From Synechococcus sp. AG-683-C23 (GTDB taxonomy: Bacteria > Cyanobacteriota > Cyanobacteriia > PCC-6307 > Cyanobiaceae): a stretch of DNA of 64,000 nt. Within the stretch, counting starts at the first letter, position 1, and each line of letters opens with the position of its first letter. The notes below the pieces were generated by a model. It searched no databases. It saw only the letters and a program-made list of their open reading frames with translations, and had not been told where the DNA came from. The stretch lies in assembly GCA_003208835.1 (NCBI GenBank), contig QCVD01000003.1, positions 1 to 64,000 on the forward strand, given 5' to 3'. A program made the position numbers and the translations under genes. This document shows, in pieces, positions 10,382 through 21,169 of this stretch.

Positions 10382-10561
10382 ATGAAGCTGGATCAATTCC
10401 TGAAATGGAAAGGCTGGGTCTCCACCGGTGGAGAAGCCAAGCAACGCATCCAAATGGGTGCTGTGACTGTGAATGGTGCCGTCGAAATCCGTCGAGGTCG
10501 TCAGCTATCGGCGGGGGATCAGGTTGTGCTTGATGGCGAGGAGTCCCTTGTGGAGGGTTAA
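10382..10561 (+). CDS. S4-domain RNA-binding protein
   Basis: 59 aa from [17 protein letters not shown]. The entire protein is one S4 fold: [29 protein letters not shown] (basic RNA-contact segment) and [13 protein letters not shown]. Stand-alone S4 proteins of this type (YbcJ/RlbA-like) associate with ribosomes or structured RNA. A longer in-frame start at 10325 would overlap the divergent ABC gene and lacks homologous character. It lies 50 bp upstream of tpiA on the same strand. Confidence 0.85.
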   Translation: MKLDQFLKWKGWVSTGGEAKQRIQMGAVTVNGAVEIRRGRQLSAGDQVVLDGEESLVEG

Positions 10562-10611
10562 AGCGCTATCGGGCCGTAAGTTGGCCCCCAGATCCGAATA
10601 GGAAAGAAACC

Positions 10612-11343
10612 GTGCGCAGACCGGTGATCGCTGGCAACTGGAAGATGCACATGACCTGTGCCCAGGCCAGGGAGTTCATGGCTGCCTTCCTGCCACTTGT
10701 GGCAGACATGCCGAACGACCGTGATCTGGTGTTAGCTCCACCGTTTACGGCCCTTTCATCCATGGCTGAACTCTGTAAGGACAGTCCTGTTGCCCTCTCC
10801 AGTCAGAATGTCCACTGGGAGGGTTCAGGTGCCTTTACAGGGGAAATCTCTCCATCCATGCTCAAGGAACATGGGGTGAGTTACACCATCGTTGGCCACA
10901 GCGAACCGCGAAAATATTTCAGTGAAAGCGATGAGCAAATCAATCACCGCGCTCGTTCATCCCAGGCCAATGGGCTGATTCCAATCGTTTGCGTAGGTGA
11001 GTCAGACGAGCAGCGGGAGCGTGGTGAAGCTGAACGAGTGATTCGCAGGCAAATCGAACAGGGGCTGGAAGGACTCGATGCCGACCTACTTGTGGTTGCT
11101 TATGAACCGATCTGGGCCATTGGCACGGGTAAAACCTGCGAAGCGGAAGAAGCCAATCGCATTTGCGGCTTGATCCGCAGCTGGGTGGGATCTCCAGATC
11201 TCGTCATTCAGTACGGCGGATCTGTGAAAGGAGGCAACATTGATGAGCTCATGGGAATGAGCGATATCGATGGCGTACTCGTTGGTGGCGCATCACTTCA
11301 ACCCGACGGCTTCGCGCGCATTGCCAATTACAACGTCGCTTAA
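10612..11343 (+). CDS. tpiA: Triosephosphate isomerase
   Basis: 243 aa, GTG start ([12 protein letters not shown]). Interconverts DHAP and glyceraldehyde-3-phosphate in the Calvin cycle and glycolysis. Active-site elements are present: Asn/Lys in GNWKMH, catalytic His in VGHSEPR (about residue 95), catalytic Glu in [12 protein letters not shown] (about residue 163), and the phosphate-binding YGGSVKGGN near residue 203. Cytoplasmic. Its 3' end overlaps the probable start of folP. Confidence 0.97.
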   Translation: MRRPVIAGNWKMHMTCAQAREFMAAFLPLVADMPNDRDLVLAPPFTALSSMAELCKDSPVALSSQNVHWEGSGAFTGEISPSMLKEHGVSYTIVGHSEPRKYFSESDEQINHRARSSQANGLIPIVCVGESDEQRERGEAERVIRRQIEQGLEGLDADLLVVAYEPIWAIGTGKTCEAEEANRICGLIRSWVGSPDLVIQYGGSVKGGNIDELMGMSDIDGVLVGGASLQPDGFARIANYNVA

Positions 11344-12166
11344 CTCCCCGAGCTGGCCGCCGGACTGGCGAGAACGGACCGCTGTGATGGGAGTGATTAA
11401 CATCACTCCAGACTCATTTAGTGATGGTGGTCGCTTTTTAGATTCACAACGGGCCGTCGAGGAAGCGCAGAGACAACTCAAGCTGGGAGCGGATGTGCTT
11501 GACCTTGGAGCGCAAAGCACGCGACCTGGGGCCGAAGAAGTGGGTGCCGAGGAAGAATGTCGCCGTCTCCTTCCCGCGCTCATCGCCATTCGCCGTCAGT
11601 GCCCCGAAGCGCTGATCTCCGTGGACACATTTTTGGCAACTGTCGCGTCAGCGGCCCTGGATGCGGGAGCCAACTGGGTGAACGATGTAAGCGGGGGGCG
11701 TCGAGATCCCGACCTCCTTGCGGTGGTAGCTCAAGCCCAATGTCCGGTTGTTTTGATGCACAGCCGAGGCGACAGCAAGACCATGGATCAACTCACCGAT
11801 TACAAGAACATCACGGCAGACGTGCTGTCGGGGTTGCAGCAGTGCACCGAAGCTGCGATTCAAGCGGGTGTCCAGCCATCGCAAATCATCTGGGACCCAG
11901 GGCTGGGATTTGCCAAAACCCATCAGCAGAATTTGCAATTGTTGCGTGAGCTCGAACAACTCAATCAGGACGGCTTTCCGCTGTTGCTAGGCCCATCCCG
12001 CAAACGCTTTATCGGTGACGTACTCGATGAACCGAGGCCCACAGCTCGTCTATGGGGAACAGCTGCGGTGGCATGCCGCTGCGCGCAGGCGAAAGCCGCC
12101 ATCGTTCGTGTCCATGATGTGGGGCCGATCGCCCAGACGCTGCGCATGGCCTCGGCACTTTGGTAA
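11321..12166 (+). CDS. folP: Dihydropteroate synthase
   Basis: About 281 aa. Condenses p-aminobenzoate with pterin diphosphate in folate synthesis. Motifs [45 protein letters not shown] and [10 protein letters not shown] are all present and in order. The start is uncertain: the first conserved residues lie just after the tpiA stop, no good ATG precedes them, and the best candidates are TTG at 11321 (overlapping tpiA) or the ATG further in at MGVIN, which would be short. Translational coupling to tpiA is inferred. Confidence 0.93.
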   Translation: MPITTSLNSPSWPPDWRERTAVMGVINITPDSFSDGGRFLDSQRAVEEAQRQLKLGADVLDLGAQSTRPGAEEVGAEEECRRLLPALIAIRRQCPEALISVDTFLATVASAALDAGANWVNDVSGGRRDPDLLAVVAQAQCPVVLMHSRGDSKTMDQLTDYKNITADVLSGLQQCTEAAIQAGVQPSQIIWDPGLGFAKTHQQNLQLLRELEQLNQDGFPLLLGPSRKRFIGDVLDEPRPTARLWGTAAVACRCAQAKAAIVRVHDVGPIAQTLRMASALW

Positions 12167-12692
12167 AGGCAGAGACTGGGAACAAAAACCTCAACCTGGA
12201 CTGAAATCACTCAACCGTCCTAAAAATAGATTTATGATTGCCAGGGAAAGCTTTACGCGAAATCTTGCGACATAATTAGTATTCACATTTACGAAAACTT
12301 GACGATCCCAGACACATCACGGAAAGTTGATTCATTTTTAGCATGAGATCTCCATTGACCACTCAAAACGACTTCCCCCAGCTACCTTCTTCATAGAGAC
12401 ATCAAGCGCGTCATGCATAATCTTAGACATCAAATTGCGTCGAAGCATGATCAAATACAGACCAAAAACTTGACGCAATCTTAGATAAGACGTCAGGAAC
12501 AAATCAGCGAAAATATTTAAAAGATTTATCATCGATTCAGTATATCGTTGCCGAACAATCAACACACTAATAAAGATCAGATGCAATCTCCTGCAACCAA
12601 CCAAATACTAGAAAATTTGACTCGAAGATCTACATCATCAGCTAATCTAAGACTAGAACTATATTTAGCAACTTAATCAATAACCCCAGCCA
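12167..12692. other. AT-rich intergenic region, folP to chlH
   Basis: About 525 bp between the convergent folP and chlH ends, much more AT-rich than either gene. One minus-strand frame (12338-12604, 88 codons) is open with hydrophobic residues but has no recognisable family, no convincing ribosome binding site and AT-driven composition, so it is not called as a gene. No terminator hairpin with a T run was recognised. Confidence 0.5.
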
Positions 12693-15600
12693 TTAGTCCA
12701 TCACAACTCCTTCAATGCGATCTTCGACCTCTTGATAGAGCTCCTGAAGCAGCTCAATATTCTCATCAGAGGTTTCCCAATAACCACGACCATGTACCTC
12801 TAGAAGGGTACCCACAATCTGACGAAAACTATTGGGATTGAGCTCAAGGAGCCTCTTCCTCATCTCAGGATCATTAATAAACGTTTCGTTGGCTTCCTCA
12901 TAAACAAAATTATCGACGGAACCACTCGTTGCACTCCAACCCAAGGTGAAGTTCAGGCGTTTGGCCACTTCCCGGACACCCTCATAACCGGAATCGAGCA
13001 TTCCCTCATACCATTTTGGATTGAGAAGTTTTGTGCGTGAATCCAGGCGAATTGTTTCGCTCAGGGAGCGAACTTGCGCATTAGCTGTAGTTGTATCAGC
13101 GATATAACTCGTAGGAGTCTTGCCATCATCTCTTAGGCCAGCAATTAACTTCGTGGGATCTGAATCAAAATAGTGACTCACATCGGTGAGTGAAATTTCA
13201 GCTGAGTCCAGGTTTTGGAAGGTTACGTCAGCAGTTTTCATCACCGACTCAAACACTTCCCGGTTTTGGTTCATTTCTCCGGGGTTATCAGCATTGAAAG
13301 CAAATGTTTTACGGGAAAGGTACATCTCTTGAAGCTCTCCTTCCTCCTCCCAGGTGCTGTTTTCAACCGCCAGGTTCACATTGGAGCTATAGCTTCCACT
13401 TGCGTTGGAAAACACTCTGCAGGCAGCATCCCGCAAACTTGTCCCTTCTTTCTCAGCCTGCTCAAGCGAATGCTTCCTAACAAAATTTTGATCAAGCGGC
13501 TCATCAGCCTCTGCAGCCATCTTCACCGCCTGATCAATCAAGGCCATCTGATTGATAAACAAATCACGGAACACTCCCGAGCAATTCACCACTACATCAA
13601 TACGGGGGCGACCCAATTCCTCTAAGGAGAGCAGCTCCAGTTTGTTCACACGACCAACGGAGTCGGCCATTGGCTTCACACCGACGAACCAAAGGATTTG
13701 GGCGAGAGACTCTCCGTAGGTTTTGATGTTGTCGGTTCCCCAAAGAACGCAAGCAATGGTTTCAGGCCAGGCACCCTGCTCTTCCCGCTGTCGTTCAATC
13801 AATTTGTCAACAACTCCCTTCGCTGCAGCAACAGCAGCGCGCGTAGGAATGGCCTGGGGATCGAGAGCATGAATATTTTTGCCACTGGGTAAAACGCCGG
13901 GATTGCGAATCGGATCTCCACCCGGACCAGGCAAAATGTATTCACCGTCGAGAGCTTTCAACAAACTCTCCATTTCCATATCCGCGCAGATCTGTTCTAG
14001 GCAGAAACGCAAATAGCCAAACAATTTATCGAGCTCAGTGGCATCAATCTGGGCAAAGTCAGCGCTGCGACAAGCCTTAAGCCATGGAGATGGCAACTTA
14101 AAACCGAAGCGAGCCAGAACGTCGTAGAACCAGCCAAAGCTGTCTCGCATGCTCACTCTGCCGTCCGTACCGGTCAGAGAGCGCACCATCCCTCCCACCG
14201 CAGCACGCGATGTCTCCGTGATCGTGCGGTTGAGCTCCACATCGGCGAGCACACCGTTGTCGTTGCCCTGATAAACATCTTCGATACTGCGGCCAATCGA
14301 CTCAGCTAAGAGACCAGGCAATGACCGCAGACCATCTTCTTCCCGTTCCAATGAAGCAATGCTGACCAATGTGGCGATCGCTTCTTCAGCCGTCGGAGGT
14401 CGACCAATCGTGTGCAGACCACAGGGCAACAAACGACTTTCAATCTCCATCAACTGCCGATAAACCGCTCCAACCAAAGCGTCGCGACCCTCGAGATCGA
14501 TCGATCCGGCTTCCCCCTCAGGTAGGTCGACGTCTTTGTCGAGATTGCACTGCCGTGCAGTTTCAACAATCGTGTTGACGATTTGAACGCCACGGCCACC
14601 TTCCCGTAGCTGCTGGTAGGAGCCCACCAGTTCACCAAGCTCCTTTAGCCCCTTGTAGAGGCCAGCATTCTCTGCAGGAGGCGTGAGGTAGCTAATGGTG
14701 GAGGCATAACCACGACGCTTCGCAATTGTTGCTTCGGAGGGATTATTGGCGGCGTAGTAGTACAGGTTGGGAAGCGCACCAATCAACGAATCTGGATAAC
14801 AGTTTTCACTCATGCCCATTTGCTTTCCAGGCATGAACTCCAGCGACCCATGGGTACCGAAGTGCAGAACAGCATCCGCTTTCCAAATCTCTTGGAGATA
14901 GGTGTAGTAGGCAGCAAACCCATGGTGGGGGCTTGCACTTCTTGAATACAGAAGGCGCATTGGGTCACCCTCGTAGCCAAAGGTGGGCTGGACACCAACA
15001 AAAATGTTGCCGAAATGGCGACCAAACACCAACAGGTTTTGGCCATCACTATTGAGGTTTCCAGGTGGTTTTCCCCAGTTCTCCTCCAGACGGTTGGAGT
15101 AGGGAGTTAGGCGCTCATATTCCTCAACGCTCATCCGATGGGCGATGGAGAGCTCTGGAGATCCCTGCATCGCTTCCGGATCGTTAATGACCGCTTCCAA
15201 TAACGCTTTCGGTGAACTCGGCAGATTTTGGACGTCATAACCCTTGGCATTCATCTCCTGCATCACGCGATGAATGGAGCCAAAAACATCGAGATAAGCA
15301 GCGGTGCCAACGTTGCCCTTGTCGGGAGGAAAGCTGAAAACGGTGATGGCAAGTTTCTTATCAACACGGGGCTTGGTGCGCAATGAGGACCAACGAATCG
15401 CCCGTTCAGCAATCGCATCAATCCGATCTTGGAGGGTGTGAGCCTTACCCGTAGCGTCGTCTCGACCCGACAGAACAATGGGTTCGATCGCGCCATCGAG
15501 CTCCGGGATCGCAATCTGAAGAGCCACCTGGACAGGATGCAAGCCGAGGTCGCTGCCCTCCCATTCCTGGGTGGTTTGGAACACCAACGGCAACGCCACC

Positions 15601-16703
15601 ATGTAGGGGCGATTGAGCTTCTTCAAAGACTCAATCGCCTTGGGATGGTCCTGACGGGCTGGTCCCCCTACAAGTGCGAATCCCGTTAAGGACACGATGC
15701 CGTCCACCAAAGGCTCCTCTGGATTAAGGGGGTCAAAGAAGAAAGCGTTGACTGGCCTTGAAAAGTCGAGCCCTCCACAGAAGATCGGAATCACCCGCGC
15801 CCCTCGGTATTCCAGTTCTTGGATCATGGCGACGTAGTGGGCGTCGTCTCCGGTAACGATGTGGCTGCGCTGCAACACCAGGCCAATCACGGGGCCAGTT
15901 CTGGCCTGCTCCGACAGATCAGTGCGGCTTGCGTTCCAATTCAAATACTCCTTGAGGTCTTCAAACATCGATGGAGCCAATGGATGCCAGATCCCGAGAT
16001 CTGGGAAAACCTCCGGTTCCGCCACCTCCATCGCTGGGCGCTCTTCACCTTCAACGGGGGGGAAGACGTATTTATCCGCCAACATCAGGAAAAAATTCCG
16101 AAGATTGTCCGGAGTTCCTCCAAGCCAGTATTGAAAACTGAGCATGAAGCTGCGCGCATCCTGCGCTTTTTCCACTGGCAGGTATTTGAGAACCGTGGGA
16201 AGCGTGTTCAGCAGCTTGAGCATCGCGTCCTGAAAACCAGCGCCACCGGCCTCCTTGCGCTTTTTCATGAAACCGGCAATCGCACTTTTGCTCTGGCCAA
16301 GCTGCGCCATAGAGAAGCTGCCGAGCTTGTTCAGCCGCATCACCTCTGGCATCGAGGGGAACACAACGGCCGCCTTCAAACGATCGCGGTGGGGTGCAAC
16401 GGCTTCCACCACCTTCTGAGCCAAATCCTCAATAAAGATCAAAGAGGCAATAAAAACGTCCGCCTCAGCGACATCGGCACAAAAACCGGCGTAATTGTTG
16501 TCCTCGCGCAACTCTTCTATTAAGTAGCCACTTAGCTCAATCCCGAGCTCTGAGCCAGATGCATTCAAAGCATTAGCGGCTTGGGTCAGCGCGTTCTGGT
16601 ACTGGGGTTCCAGCACCACATACACGACCTTCATCACAGACTTGTGGTTCTGGCCACCAACAGGAGCAACGCGGCGATTAGCGGAGCGGACCTGTGTGAA
16701 CAT
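12693..16703 (-). CDS. chlH: Magnesium chelatase subunit H
   Basis: 1336 aa, the usual length of cyanobacterial ChlH. It binds protoporphyrin IX and, with ChlI and ChlD, inserts Mg2+ as the first committed step of chlorophyll synthesis. Features: N-terminal [14 protein letters not shown] and [12 protein letters not shown], the chelatase H core with [22 protein letters not shown] (about residue 610), [20 protein letters not shown], and the C-terminal [16 protein letters not shown] and [16 protein letters not shown] stretches. Soluble or peripherally membrane associated. It diverges from dapB with 127 bp between starts. Confidence 0.97.
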   Translation of the reverse strand: MFTQVRSANRRVAPVGGQNHKSVMKVVYVVLEPQYQNALTQAANALNASGSELGIELSGYLIEELREDNNYAGFCADVAEADVFIASLIFIEDLAQKVVEAVAPHRDRLKAAVVFPSMPEVMRLNKLGSFSMAQLGQSKSAIAGFMKKRKEAGGAGFQDAMLKLLNTLPTVLKYLPVEKAQDARSFMLSFQYWLGGTPDNLRNFFLMLADKYVFPPVEGEERPAMEVAEPEVFPDLGIWHPLAPSMFEDLKEYLNWNASRTDLSEQARTGPVIGLVLQRSHIVTGDDAHYVAMIQELEYRGARVIPIFCGGLDFSRPVNAFFFDPLNPEEPLVDGIVSLTGFALVGGPARQDHPKAIESLKKLNRPYMVALPLVFQTTQEWEGSDLGLHPVQVALQIAIPELDGAIEPIVLSGRDDATGKAHTLQDRIDAIAERAIRWSSLRTKPRVDKKLAITVFSFPPDKGNVGTAAYLDVFGSIHRVMQEMNAKGYDVQNLPSSPKALLEAVINDPEAMQGSPELSIAHRMSVEEYERLTPYSNRLEENWGKPPGNLNSDGQNLLVFGRHFGNIFVGVQPTFGYEGDPMRLLYSRSASPHHGFAAYYTYLQEIWKADAVLHFGTHGSLEFMPGKQMGMSENCYPDSLIGALPNLYYYAANNPSEATIAKRRGYASTISYLTPPAENAGLYKGLKELGELVGSYQQLREGGRGVQIVNTIVETARQCNLDKDVDLPEGEAGSIDLEGRDALVGAVYRQLMEIESRLLPCGLHTIGRPPTAEEAIATLVSIASLEREEDGLRSLPGLLAESIGRSIEDVYQGNDNGVLADVELNRTITETSRAAVGGMVRSLTGTDGRVSMRDSFGWFYDVLARFGFKLPSPWLKACRSADFAQIDATELDKLFGYLRFCLEQICADMEMESLLKALDGEYILPGPGGDPIRNPGVLPSGKNIHALDPQAIPTRAAVAAAKGVVDKLIERQREEQGAWPETIACVLWGTDNIKTYGESLAQILWFVGVKPMADSVGRVNKLELLSLEELGRPRIDVVVNCSGVFRDLFINQMALIDQAVKMAAEADEPLDQNFVRKHSLEQAEKEGTSLRDAACRVFSNASGSYSSNVNLAVENSTWEEEGELQEMYLSRKTFAFNADNPGEMNQNREVFESVMKTADVTFQNLDSAEISLTDVSHYFDSDPTKLIAGLRDDGKTPTSYIADTTTANAQVRSLSETIRLDSRTKLLNPKWYEGMLDSGYEGVREVAKRLNFTLGWSATSGSVDNFVYEEANETFINDPEMRKRLLELNPNSFRQIVGTLLEVHGRGYWETSDENIELLQELYQEVEDRIEGVVMD

Positions 16704-16830
16704 CTGCGCACTCTTGGCTATGTAAAGAAGCTAGTGGTGACTCGCCTCTCGGGCATGAAAACAATCAATTGGTTTCGATTGGGCGTCTTCCATGCGGGCC
16801 CATAGGCTTTGAAGTGTTCGCGCCGCTTCG

Positions 16831-17664
16831 ATGTCCCCTCAAATTCCAGTTGTTGTTGCGGGAGCCCTCGGGCGAATGGGCGCAGAAGTCATCAATGCCG
16901 TCGTGAACGCTCAGGACTGCCATTTGGTTGGTGCGATCGACAACACCCCTGGGAAAGAGGGGGCTGATGTGGGGCTAGAGCTGGGGCTCAAAGAACTAGA
17001 GGTGGCCGTCACAGCGGATTTTGAAGGCTGTCTTTGTGCCGTGAGCCAATCGGTGCGCAATTCCGATCTCAATGCAGTGTTGGTGGATTTCACCCATCCA
17101 TCGGTGGTCTTTGAGCACACAAGAGCTGCGATTGCCTACGGCGTTCATCCCGTCATCGGCACGACCGGTCTCAGCCCTGCACAACTCAACGACCTCACTG
17201 AGTTCTCGGCAAAAGCTTCGATCGGAGGGGCGGTGATTCCAAATTTCTCCGTCGGGATGGTGCTCTTGCAACAGGCCGCAGCTGCTGCTGCCCGTTTTTA
17301 CGACCACGCCGAACTCACCGAGCTTCACCACAACCGCAAGGCTGATGCCCCCAGTGGCACTTGCATCAAAACGGCCGAATTGATGGAAGAGCTCAAACAA
17401 AACTTCAATCCATCCGAAGTGGATGAGCATGAATCGCTGCAAGGCTCACGGGGAGGACTAAGGGACAGCGGACTACGTCTGCACTCCCTGCGCTTACCGG
17501 GTTTGGTAGCCCACCAAGAGGTGATGTTTGGAGCCCCAGGCGAGACCTACACCCTTCGCCACGACACCATTGATCGCTCGGCATACATGCCCGGGGTTTT
17601 GCTCACCGTGCGAAAAGTTGGCTCTCTCCAACAATTGGTCTATGGCCTGGAAAGGCTGATTTGA
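16831..17664 (+). CDS. dapB: 4-hydroxy-tetrahydrodipicolinate reductase
   Basis: 277 aa. NAD(P)H-dependent step of the lysine/meso-diaminopimelate pathway, which also feeds peptidoglycan. Motifs: dinucleotide site [40 protein letters not shown], and the catalytic [14 protein letters not shown]. The ATG gives [14 protein letters not shown]. About 10 bp separate its stop from the next gene, so the two may be cotranscribed. Confidence 0.96.
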   Translation: MSPQIPVVVAGALGRMGAEVINAVVNAQDCHLVGAIDNTPGKEGADVGLELGLKELEVAVTADFEGCLCAVSQSVRNSDLNAVLVDFTHPSVVFEHTRAAIAYGVHPVIGTTGLSPAQLNDLTEFSAKASIGGAVIPNFSVGMVLLQQAAAAAARFYDHAELTELHHNRKADAPSGTCIKTAELMEELKQNFNPSEVDEHESLQGSRGGLRDSGLRLHSLRLPGLVAHQEVMFGAPGETYTLRHDTIDRSAYMPGVLLTVRKVGSLQQLVYGLERLI

Positions 17665-17674
17665 GACAACACTG

Positions 17675-18337
17675 ATGCTGATTCCGCTCCGTCCCGGTGA
17701 ACTGCAGCGTCTGATTCCAGCAGTCGCCACAGCAGGTCAATTTCGTTTTTGCCTTGGCTCACCCCAGGAGATTTTGCAGCGGGTGATGGTTACCACCATT
17801 GGTGGGGTGATCACCTTCCTGGTGTACAACCAAGCCCAAATGGGAAGCCGTTGGGGCCCCTTTTGGCTCGTCACGAGCGTCGTTTTTTTCCTGTACATCC
17901 TCTGGGGACCCATTGTTCAGGCAGGGCAACGGAATGCCACGCTGCGCCGCTACCCCTTTGCTGCCTTGTTTGAAGGGGTGGTAGCGAACGTAAGAACGCG
18001 TGAGCGCGTCGAAAACCAGCATGAGCAGGCCGACAGTCGCGGAAAACTGGAGCTGATCGAAAACCGACGCACCTGGATGTTGTTGGAACTCGAAGACGCC
18101 GAGGGCTACCTCGGCCGGGTGGCTTTTCCGATGGAAAAGAATCACAAGGTGATTCGTGAGGGCACCCGGATTCGCTGCCTGGTTTTCAGCGAACAGAAAG
18201 ATTTTTCGCGGATCGGAGCACTGAGTGATGCATGGCTTCCGGAATTACGGATGTGGGTGGGGGACTATCCATACCTTTTAAGACCCGCACTTGAAGAGCT
18301 TTGTCGCCTGCGCATATCTCGTGGCGGCAGAAATTGA
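17675..18337 (+). CDS. Conserved cyanobacterial membrane protein
   Basis: 220 aa. Two hydrophobic segments (about residues 38-53, VMVTTIGGVITFLVY, and 62-82, GPFWLVTSVVFFLYILWGP) are followed by a soluble C-terminal domain. Homologues are conserved across cyanobacteria and often carry the label phosphate ABC transporter permease, but the sequence has none of the binding-protein-dependent permease EAA motif, so that name is not supported. Function unknown. It follows dapB closely. Confidence 0.7.
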   Translation: MLIPLRPGELQRLIPAVATAGQFRFCLGSPQEILQRVMVTTIGGVITFLVYNQAQMGSRWGPFWLVTSVVFFLYILWGPIVQAGQRNATLRRYPFAALFEGVVANVRTRERVENQHEQADSRGKLELIENRRTWMLLELEDAEGYLGRVAFPMEKNHKVIREGTRIRCLVFSEQKDFSRIGALSDAWLPELRMWVGDYPYLLRPALEELCRLRISRGGRN

Positions 18338-18394
18338 GCAGTTTGTAACGATTCCGCAAAGTTGGTTTACACTTCTTCGCAAAGACGCCTTCGG

Positions 18395-18652
18395 ATGTCC
18401 ATGACTCAATCCACTCCTTCATCACCCGTGATCCGTGGTGCCACCGTCACAACTGAAGATGGTGGACGTCTCAACGCCTTTGCAGCTGAACCTCGCATGG
18501 AAGTTGTGGAAGTTGAGCAAGGTTGGGGCTTCCACGAGCGCGCCGAAAAGCTGAACGGACGCATGGCCATGCTCGGCTTCATCGCATTGCTTGCAACAGA
18601 GATCGCCATGGGTGGCCAAGCCTTCACCCACGGCTTGCTCGGGCTCGGCTGA
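18395..18652 (+). CDS. hli: High-light-inducible protein (HLIP)
   Basis: 85 aa. One-helix chlorophyll-binding protein of the CAB/ELIP/HLIP superfamily that protects photosystem assembly under light stress. The signature HERAEKLNGRMAMLGFIALL sits at the start of the single membrane helix, with E and N/R chlorophyll-ligand positions intact. A roughly 50-residue polar N-terminal extension precedes it. Two adjacent ATG codons (18395, 18401) could start. A strong intrinsic terminator follows and overlaps the start of the next gene. Confidence 0.92.
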   Translation: MSMTQSTPSSPVIRGATVTTEDGGRLNAFAAEPRMEVVEVEQGWGFHERAEKLNGRMAMLGFIALLATEIAMGGQAFTHGLLGLG

Positions 18653-18673
18653 TCGTCACAGTGACCCTGCATG

Positions 18674-18706
18674 ACTCGCCACACTCTTGTGATGGCGAGT
18701 TTTTTA
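18674..18706 (+). terminator. Rho-independent terminator of hli
   Basis: Perfect 7-bp stem ACTCGCC/GGCGAGT, with a further inner CAC/GTG pairing in the loop, immediately followed by TTTTTT. It ends the hli transcript 22 nt after the stop codon. The next gene's start codon lies within this hairpin. Confidence 0.85.
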
Positions 18707-19840
18707 TTTGAAACCCATGTCATGGGAGCCGGTCCAACCGGATCCATGACAGCTTTGGCCTTGGCGCAACACAACCAGCGCGTGGTTGTGTTTGATCCTC
18801 AAGATTCAGACGCGTTGACGTCCCGTAGCCGCGCTTACGCCATTACCCATTCCAGCCGGAGGCTGATGCAGCGATTGGGCCTCTGGGATGAGCTCCTAAC
18901 TGATTTAGTGGCCTTCGAACAACTCGACCTTCGCGACCTTGCGGCGGGTCGTCAGATGTTGTTCCTTGCTGATGATTTGGCCTTGAAGAATCGCGGTCAC
19001 AGCGGGATCGGATGGATCCTTGATCACCGGCCTTTGATGACTATTCTTCTACGCAGACTTCAAGAGTCGCCGCATGTGCAATTGCATCTCGGTGGCAGTG
19101 CCACTCCTATACCAAGCCCCGACAGCCTGGTGATCGCTGCCGATGGACCGTCGTCGCCGACACGAGAAAGTTGGGGCATTCATTGTTGGCAGCACCGCTA
19201 TCGCCAGGGATGTCTGACAGCCAAGGTGATTCTTCGCGGTGTCCAAGCCAATCAGGCCTGTGAATTATTTCGACCTGAAGGCCCTCTTGCCGTCTTACCG
19301 CTTGGCAACGACCAATTCCAAGTGGTTTGGAGCGCACCGATGCAGCGCTGCCAAGACCGCAGCGCGTTGCCCCCAAGTGAATTTCTAGACCAGCTCGCTG
19401 GGATTTTGCCCCAAGGCATCGATCCAGACCTTCTTCTAGATCAGCCCAGAGCCTTCCCACAGCAATGGATGCTGGCGCATCGTCTCAGCCGAGGCCGTGG
19501 TGTTTTGGTTGGAGAGGCTGGGCACCGCTGCCATCCGGTCGGTGGACAGGGCTTAAACCTCTGTTGGCGAGACGTGGATGTTTTGATGACGTCGGTTCAG
19601 AAAGGCGGCTCCGCCAAGCGGATCGCAGCCCGCTACGGACGTCAACGTTGGATCGACCTGATCTTGGTTGGTGCTGCCACGGACTTACTGGTGCGGTTTT
19701 TCTCAAACAGAAACAGCTTGCTCGTCGGTTTAAGGCGGATCGCCTTGCAGCTGCTCAAGAGCAGCCATCGTTTGCGGCAACTCAGCCTCAGGGCGATGAC
19801 CGACGGCCCAATGCGAATCGGGCGAGCATTGCCAGACTGA
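18692..19840 (+). CDS. UbiH/COQ6-family FAD-dependent monooxygenase
   Basis: About 382 aa. FAD-binding Rossmann motif GAGPTGSMTALALA near the N-terminus, the mid DG-type motif (VIAADGPSSPTRE) and the C-terminal GDxxH-like VGEAGHRCHPVGGQGLNLCWRD. This is the UbiH/VisC/COQ6 hydroxylase pattern acting on quinone-ring precursors; a role in plastoquinone or related quinone metabolism is plausible but unproven. ATG 18692 supplies the first beta strand (MASFLFETHVMGAG); 18671 is an alternative. Both fall in or beside the hli terminator. Confidence 0.85.
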   Translation: MASFLFETHVMGAGPTGSMTALALAQHNQRVVVFDPQDSDALTSRSRAYAITHSSRRLMQRLGLWDELLTDLVAFEQLDLRDLAAGRQMLFLADDLALKNRGHSGIGWILDHRPLMTILLRRLQESPHVQLHLGGSATPIPSPDSLVIAADGPSSPTRESWGIHCWQHRYRQGCLTAKVILRGVQANQACELFRPEGPLAVLPLGNDQFQVVWSAPMQRCQDRSALPPSEFLDQLAGILPQGIDPDLLLDQPRAFPQQWMLAHRLSRGRGVLVGEAGHRCHPVGGQGLNLCWRDVDVLMTSVQKGGSAKRIAARYGRQRWIDLILVGAATDLLVRFFSNRNSLLVGLRRIALQLLKSSHRLRQLSLRAMTDGPMRIGRALPD

Positions 19841-19859
19841 AATCAGACGCGTGGTTGCC

Positions 19860-20072
19860 ATGGTGATCTGCAGTCATCCGCAGCCGTCTGCCCCGGCGGA
19901 GTTAGAGCAATTTTTATTGCGCCGTATTGGATTAAGCCTGAACGCTTTGCAGCTGGGGTTGCGACAGGCGGAGCTAGAACAAGCCCCCCTACCCATTGTT
20001 TTGTGGAGCTTCGGGCTGCTCAACCTTGAGCAGCTCCAAACGGTGCTCGATTGGCAGGATTCTCAGTCGTAG
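19860..20072 (+). CDS. DUF2949 family small protein
   Basis: About 70 aa; GTG 19851 is an alternative start. [24 protein letters not shown] and [23 protein letters not shown] match the cyanobacterial DUF2949 family, a small helical soluble protein of unknown function. It lies 19 bp downstream of the UbiH-like gene on the same strand and converges with apt, overlapping it by about 10 nt at the 3' end. Confidence 0.8.
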   Translation: MVICSHPQPSAPAELEQFLLRRIGLSLNALQLGLRQAELEQAPLPIVLWSFGLLNLEQLQTVLDWQDSQS

Positions 20073-20602
20073 GCCAGCAAAGATGCAACGGGTTTGTCCT
20101 GGGGCAAAACTGTTCTGCCGCCAAGACTCTTGAGCTCGATCACAAACGCAAATCCCACCAATTGCCCACCGGCCAGGTTCACCAACTGAGCGGTGGCAGC
20201 AGCGGTACCGCCCGTGGCGAGTAAATCGTCCACCACCAAAATCCTTGGTTGGCCTGCTAGCGCATCGGCCTGAATCTCCAAACGGTCGCTGCCGTACTCA
20301 AGGGAATAATCAATTCCAACGACATCACCAGGCAACTTGCCGGGCTTACGGACCGGCACAAAGCCAAGACCACACTGATGAGCGAGGGGAGCTCCAACGA
20401 TGAAACCCCGGGATTCGATCCCCACAACCAAATCCGGACGCGTGCTCTCGCACACCAGGGAAAGCTGGTGGATTACCTCCGCGACAGCTTCGGGGGAACG
20501 AAGCATCGGATTGATGTCTCGAAACAAAATCCCAGGCTTGGGAAAATCTGGAATCGTCCGGATATGCGATTGAAGATCCAAAGCCAGGTGACGAGAAGGC
20601 AT
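20063..20602 (-). CDS. apt: Adenine phosphoribosyltransferase
   Basis: About 179 aa from [24 protein letters not shown]. Salvages adenine to AMP using PRPP. The PRPP-binding motif [17 protein letters not shown] is complete, and [15 protein letters not shown] and FRDINPML are typical. The start was set at ATG 20602, preceded by an AGGGG box; longer in-frame starts would extend into the divergent DUF3038 gene. Confidence 0.95.
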   Translation of the reverse strand: MPSRHLALDLQSHIRTIPDFPKPGILFRDINPMLRSPEAVAEVIHQLSLVCESTRPDLVVGIESRGFIVGAPLAHQCGLGFVPVRKPGKLPGDVVGIDYSLEYGSDRLEIQADALAGQPRILVVDDLLATGGTAAATAQLVNLAGGQLVGFAFVIELKSLGGRTVLPQDKPVASLLAYD

Positions 20603-20624
20603 AACCCCTGGCATCATCGCAGCC

Positions 20625-21161
20625 ATGACAGAAGTCTCTGTGCAGTCTCGTGCCCGCCTCAGCCGTCGAGGTGTGGAACGTCTCGACCTCCTACTCCTCA
20701 CGATTGAGGCCCTCGACCTCAACGGTGGAGAAGCAATGCTGTGGACAAGCCACCAGATTGGGCTTCAGGCCCAATTTCCCAATCGTGTTGAACTCTGGAA
20801 GCGGCGGTGTCACAACCCCCTTCGCCGCACCACGCGCAGGGAGCAACTCAATCCAGTTGATGCCGAATCCCTGATTTGCTTGGTGTGTGCAATGGCAGAG
20901 AGGCTGTACCCGATGCTCCACCAATTGCTCTCCACCCGTGAACCGGAGCAACTCACCCAAGAGAGATGGATGTTGCTCAAAGAGCGCCTGGGAGACCTGA
21001 TCGAGGAACGTATGAATCTTCGGAGGGGCGCTGTCATGAATCTTCTGGATCACGACAGTGAGGGGCCCCTTCACCGCCAACTGATTAACACCCTGGCCCT
21101 CTGTGCTGGCCCCGGTGGGATCGACAGACTCCGCGCCACGTTGCTCGACCCCACACCCTGA
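20625..21161 (+). CDS. DUF3038 family protein
   Basis: 178 aa. [23 protein letters not shown] and the helical C-terminal part with [18 protein letters not shown] match the cyanobacterial DUF3038 family. Soluble, mostly alpha helical, function unknown. It is followed 8 nt later by the DUF4335 gene; this pair is commonly adjacent in cyanobacteria, suggesting a shared role. Confidence 0.82.
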   Translation: MTEVSVQSRARLSRRGVERLDLLLLTIEALDLNGGEAMLWTSHQIGLQAQFPNRVELWKRRCHNPLRRTTRREQLNPVDAESLICLVCAMAERLYPMLHQLLSTREPEQLTQERWMLLKERLGDLIEERMNLRRGAVMNLLDHDSEGPLHRQLINTLALCAGPGGIDRLRATLLDPTP

Positions 21162-21169
21162 ATTCCGCC

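Noticed and set aside
12338-12604. 88-codon minus-strand frame between folP and chlH
   Set aside because: AT-driven composition, no clear ribosome binding site and no family pattern; treated as chance.
17675-18337. Phosphate ABC transporter permease annotation
   Set aside because: Only two membrane helices and no permease EAA motif; the common label is not supported by the sequence.
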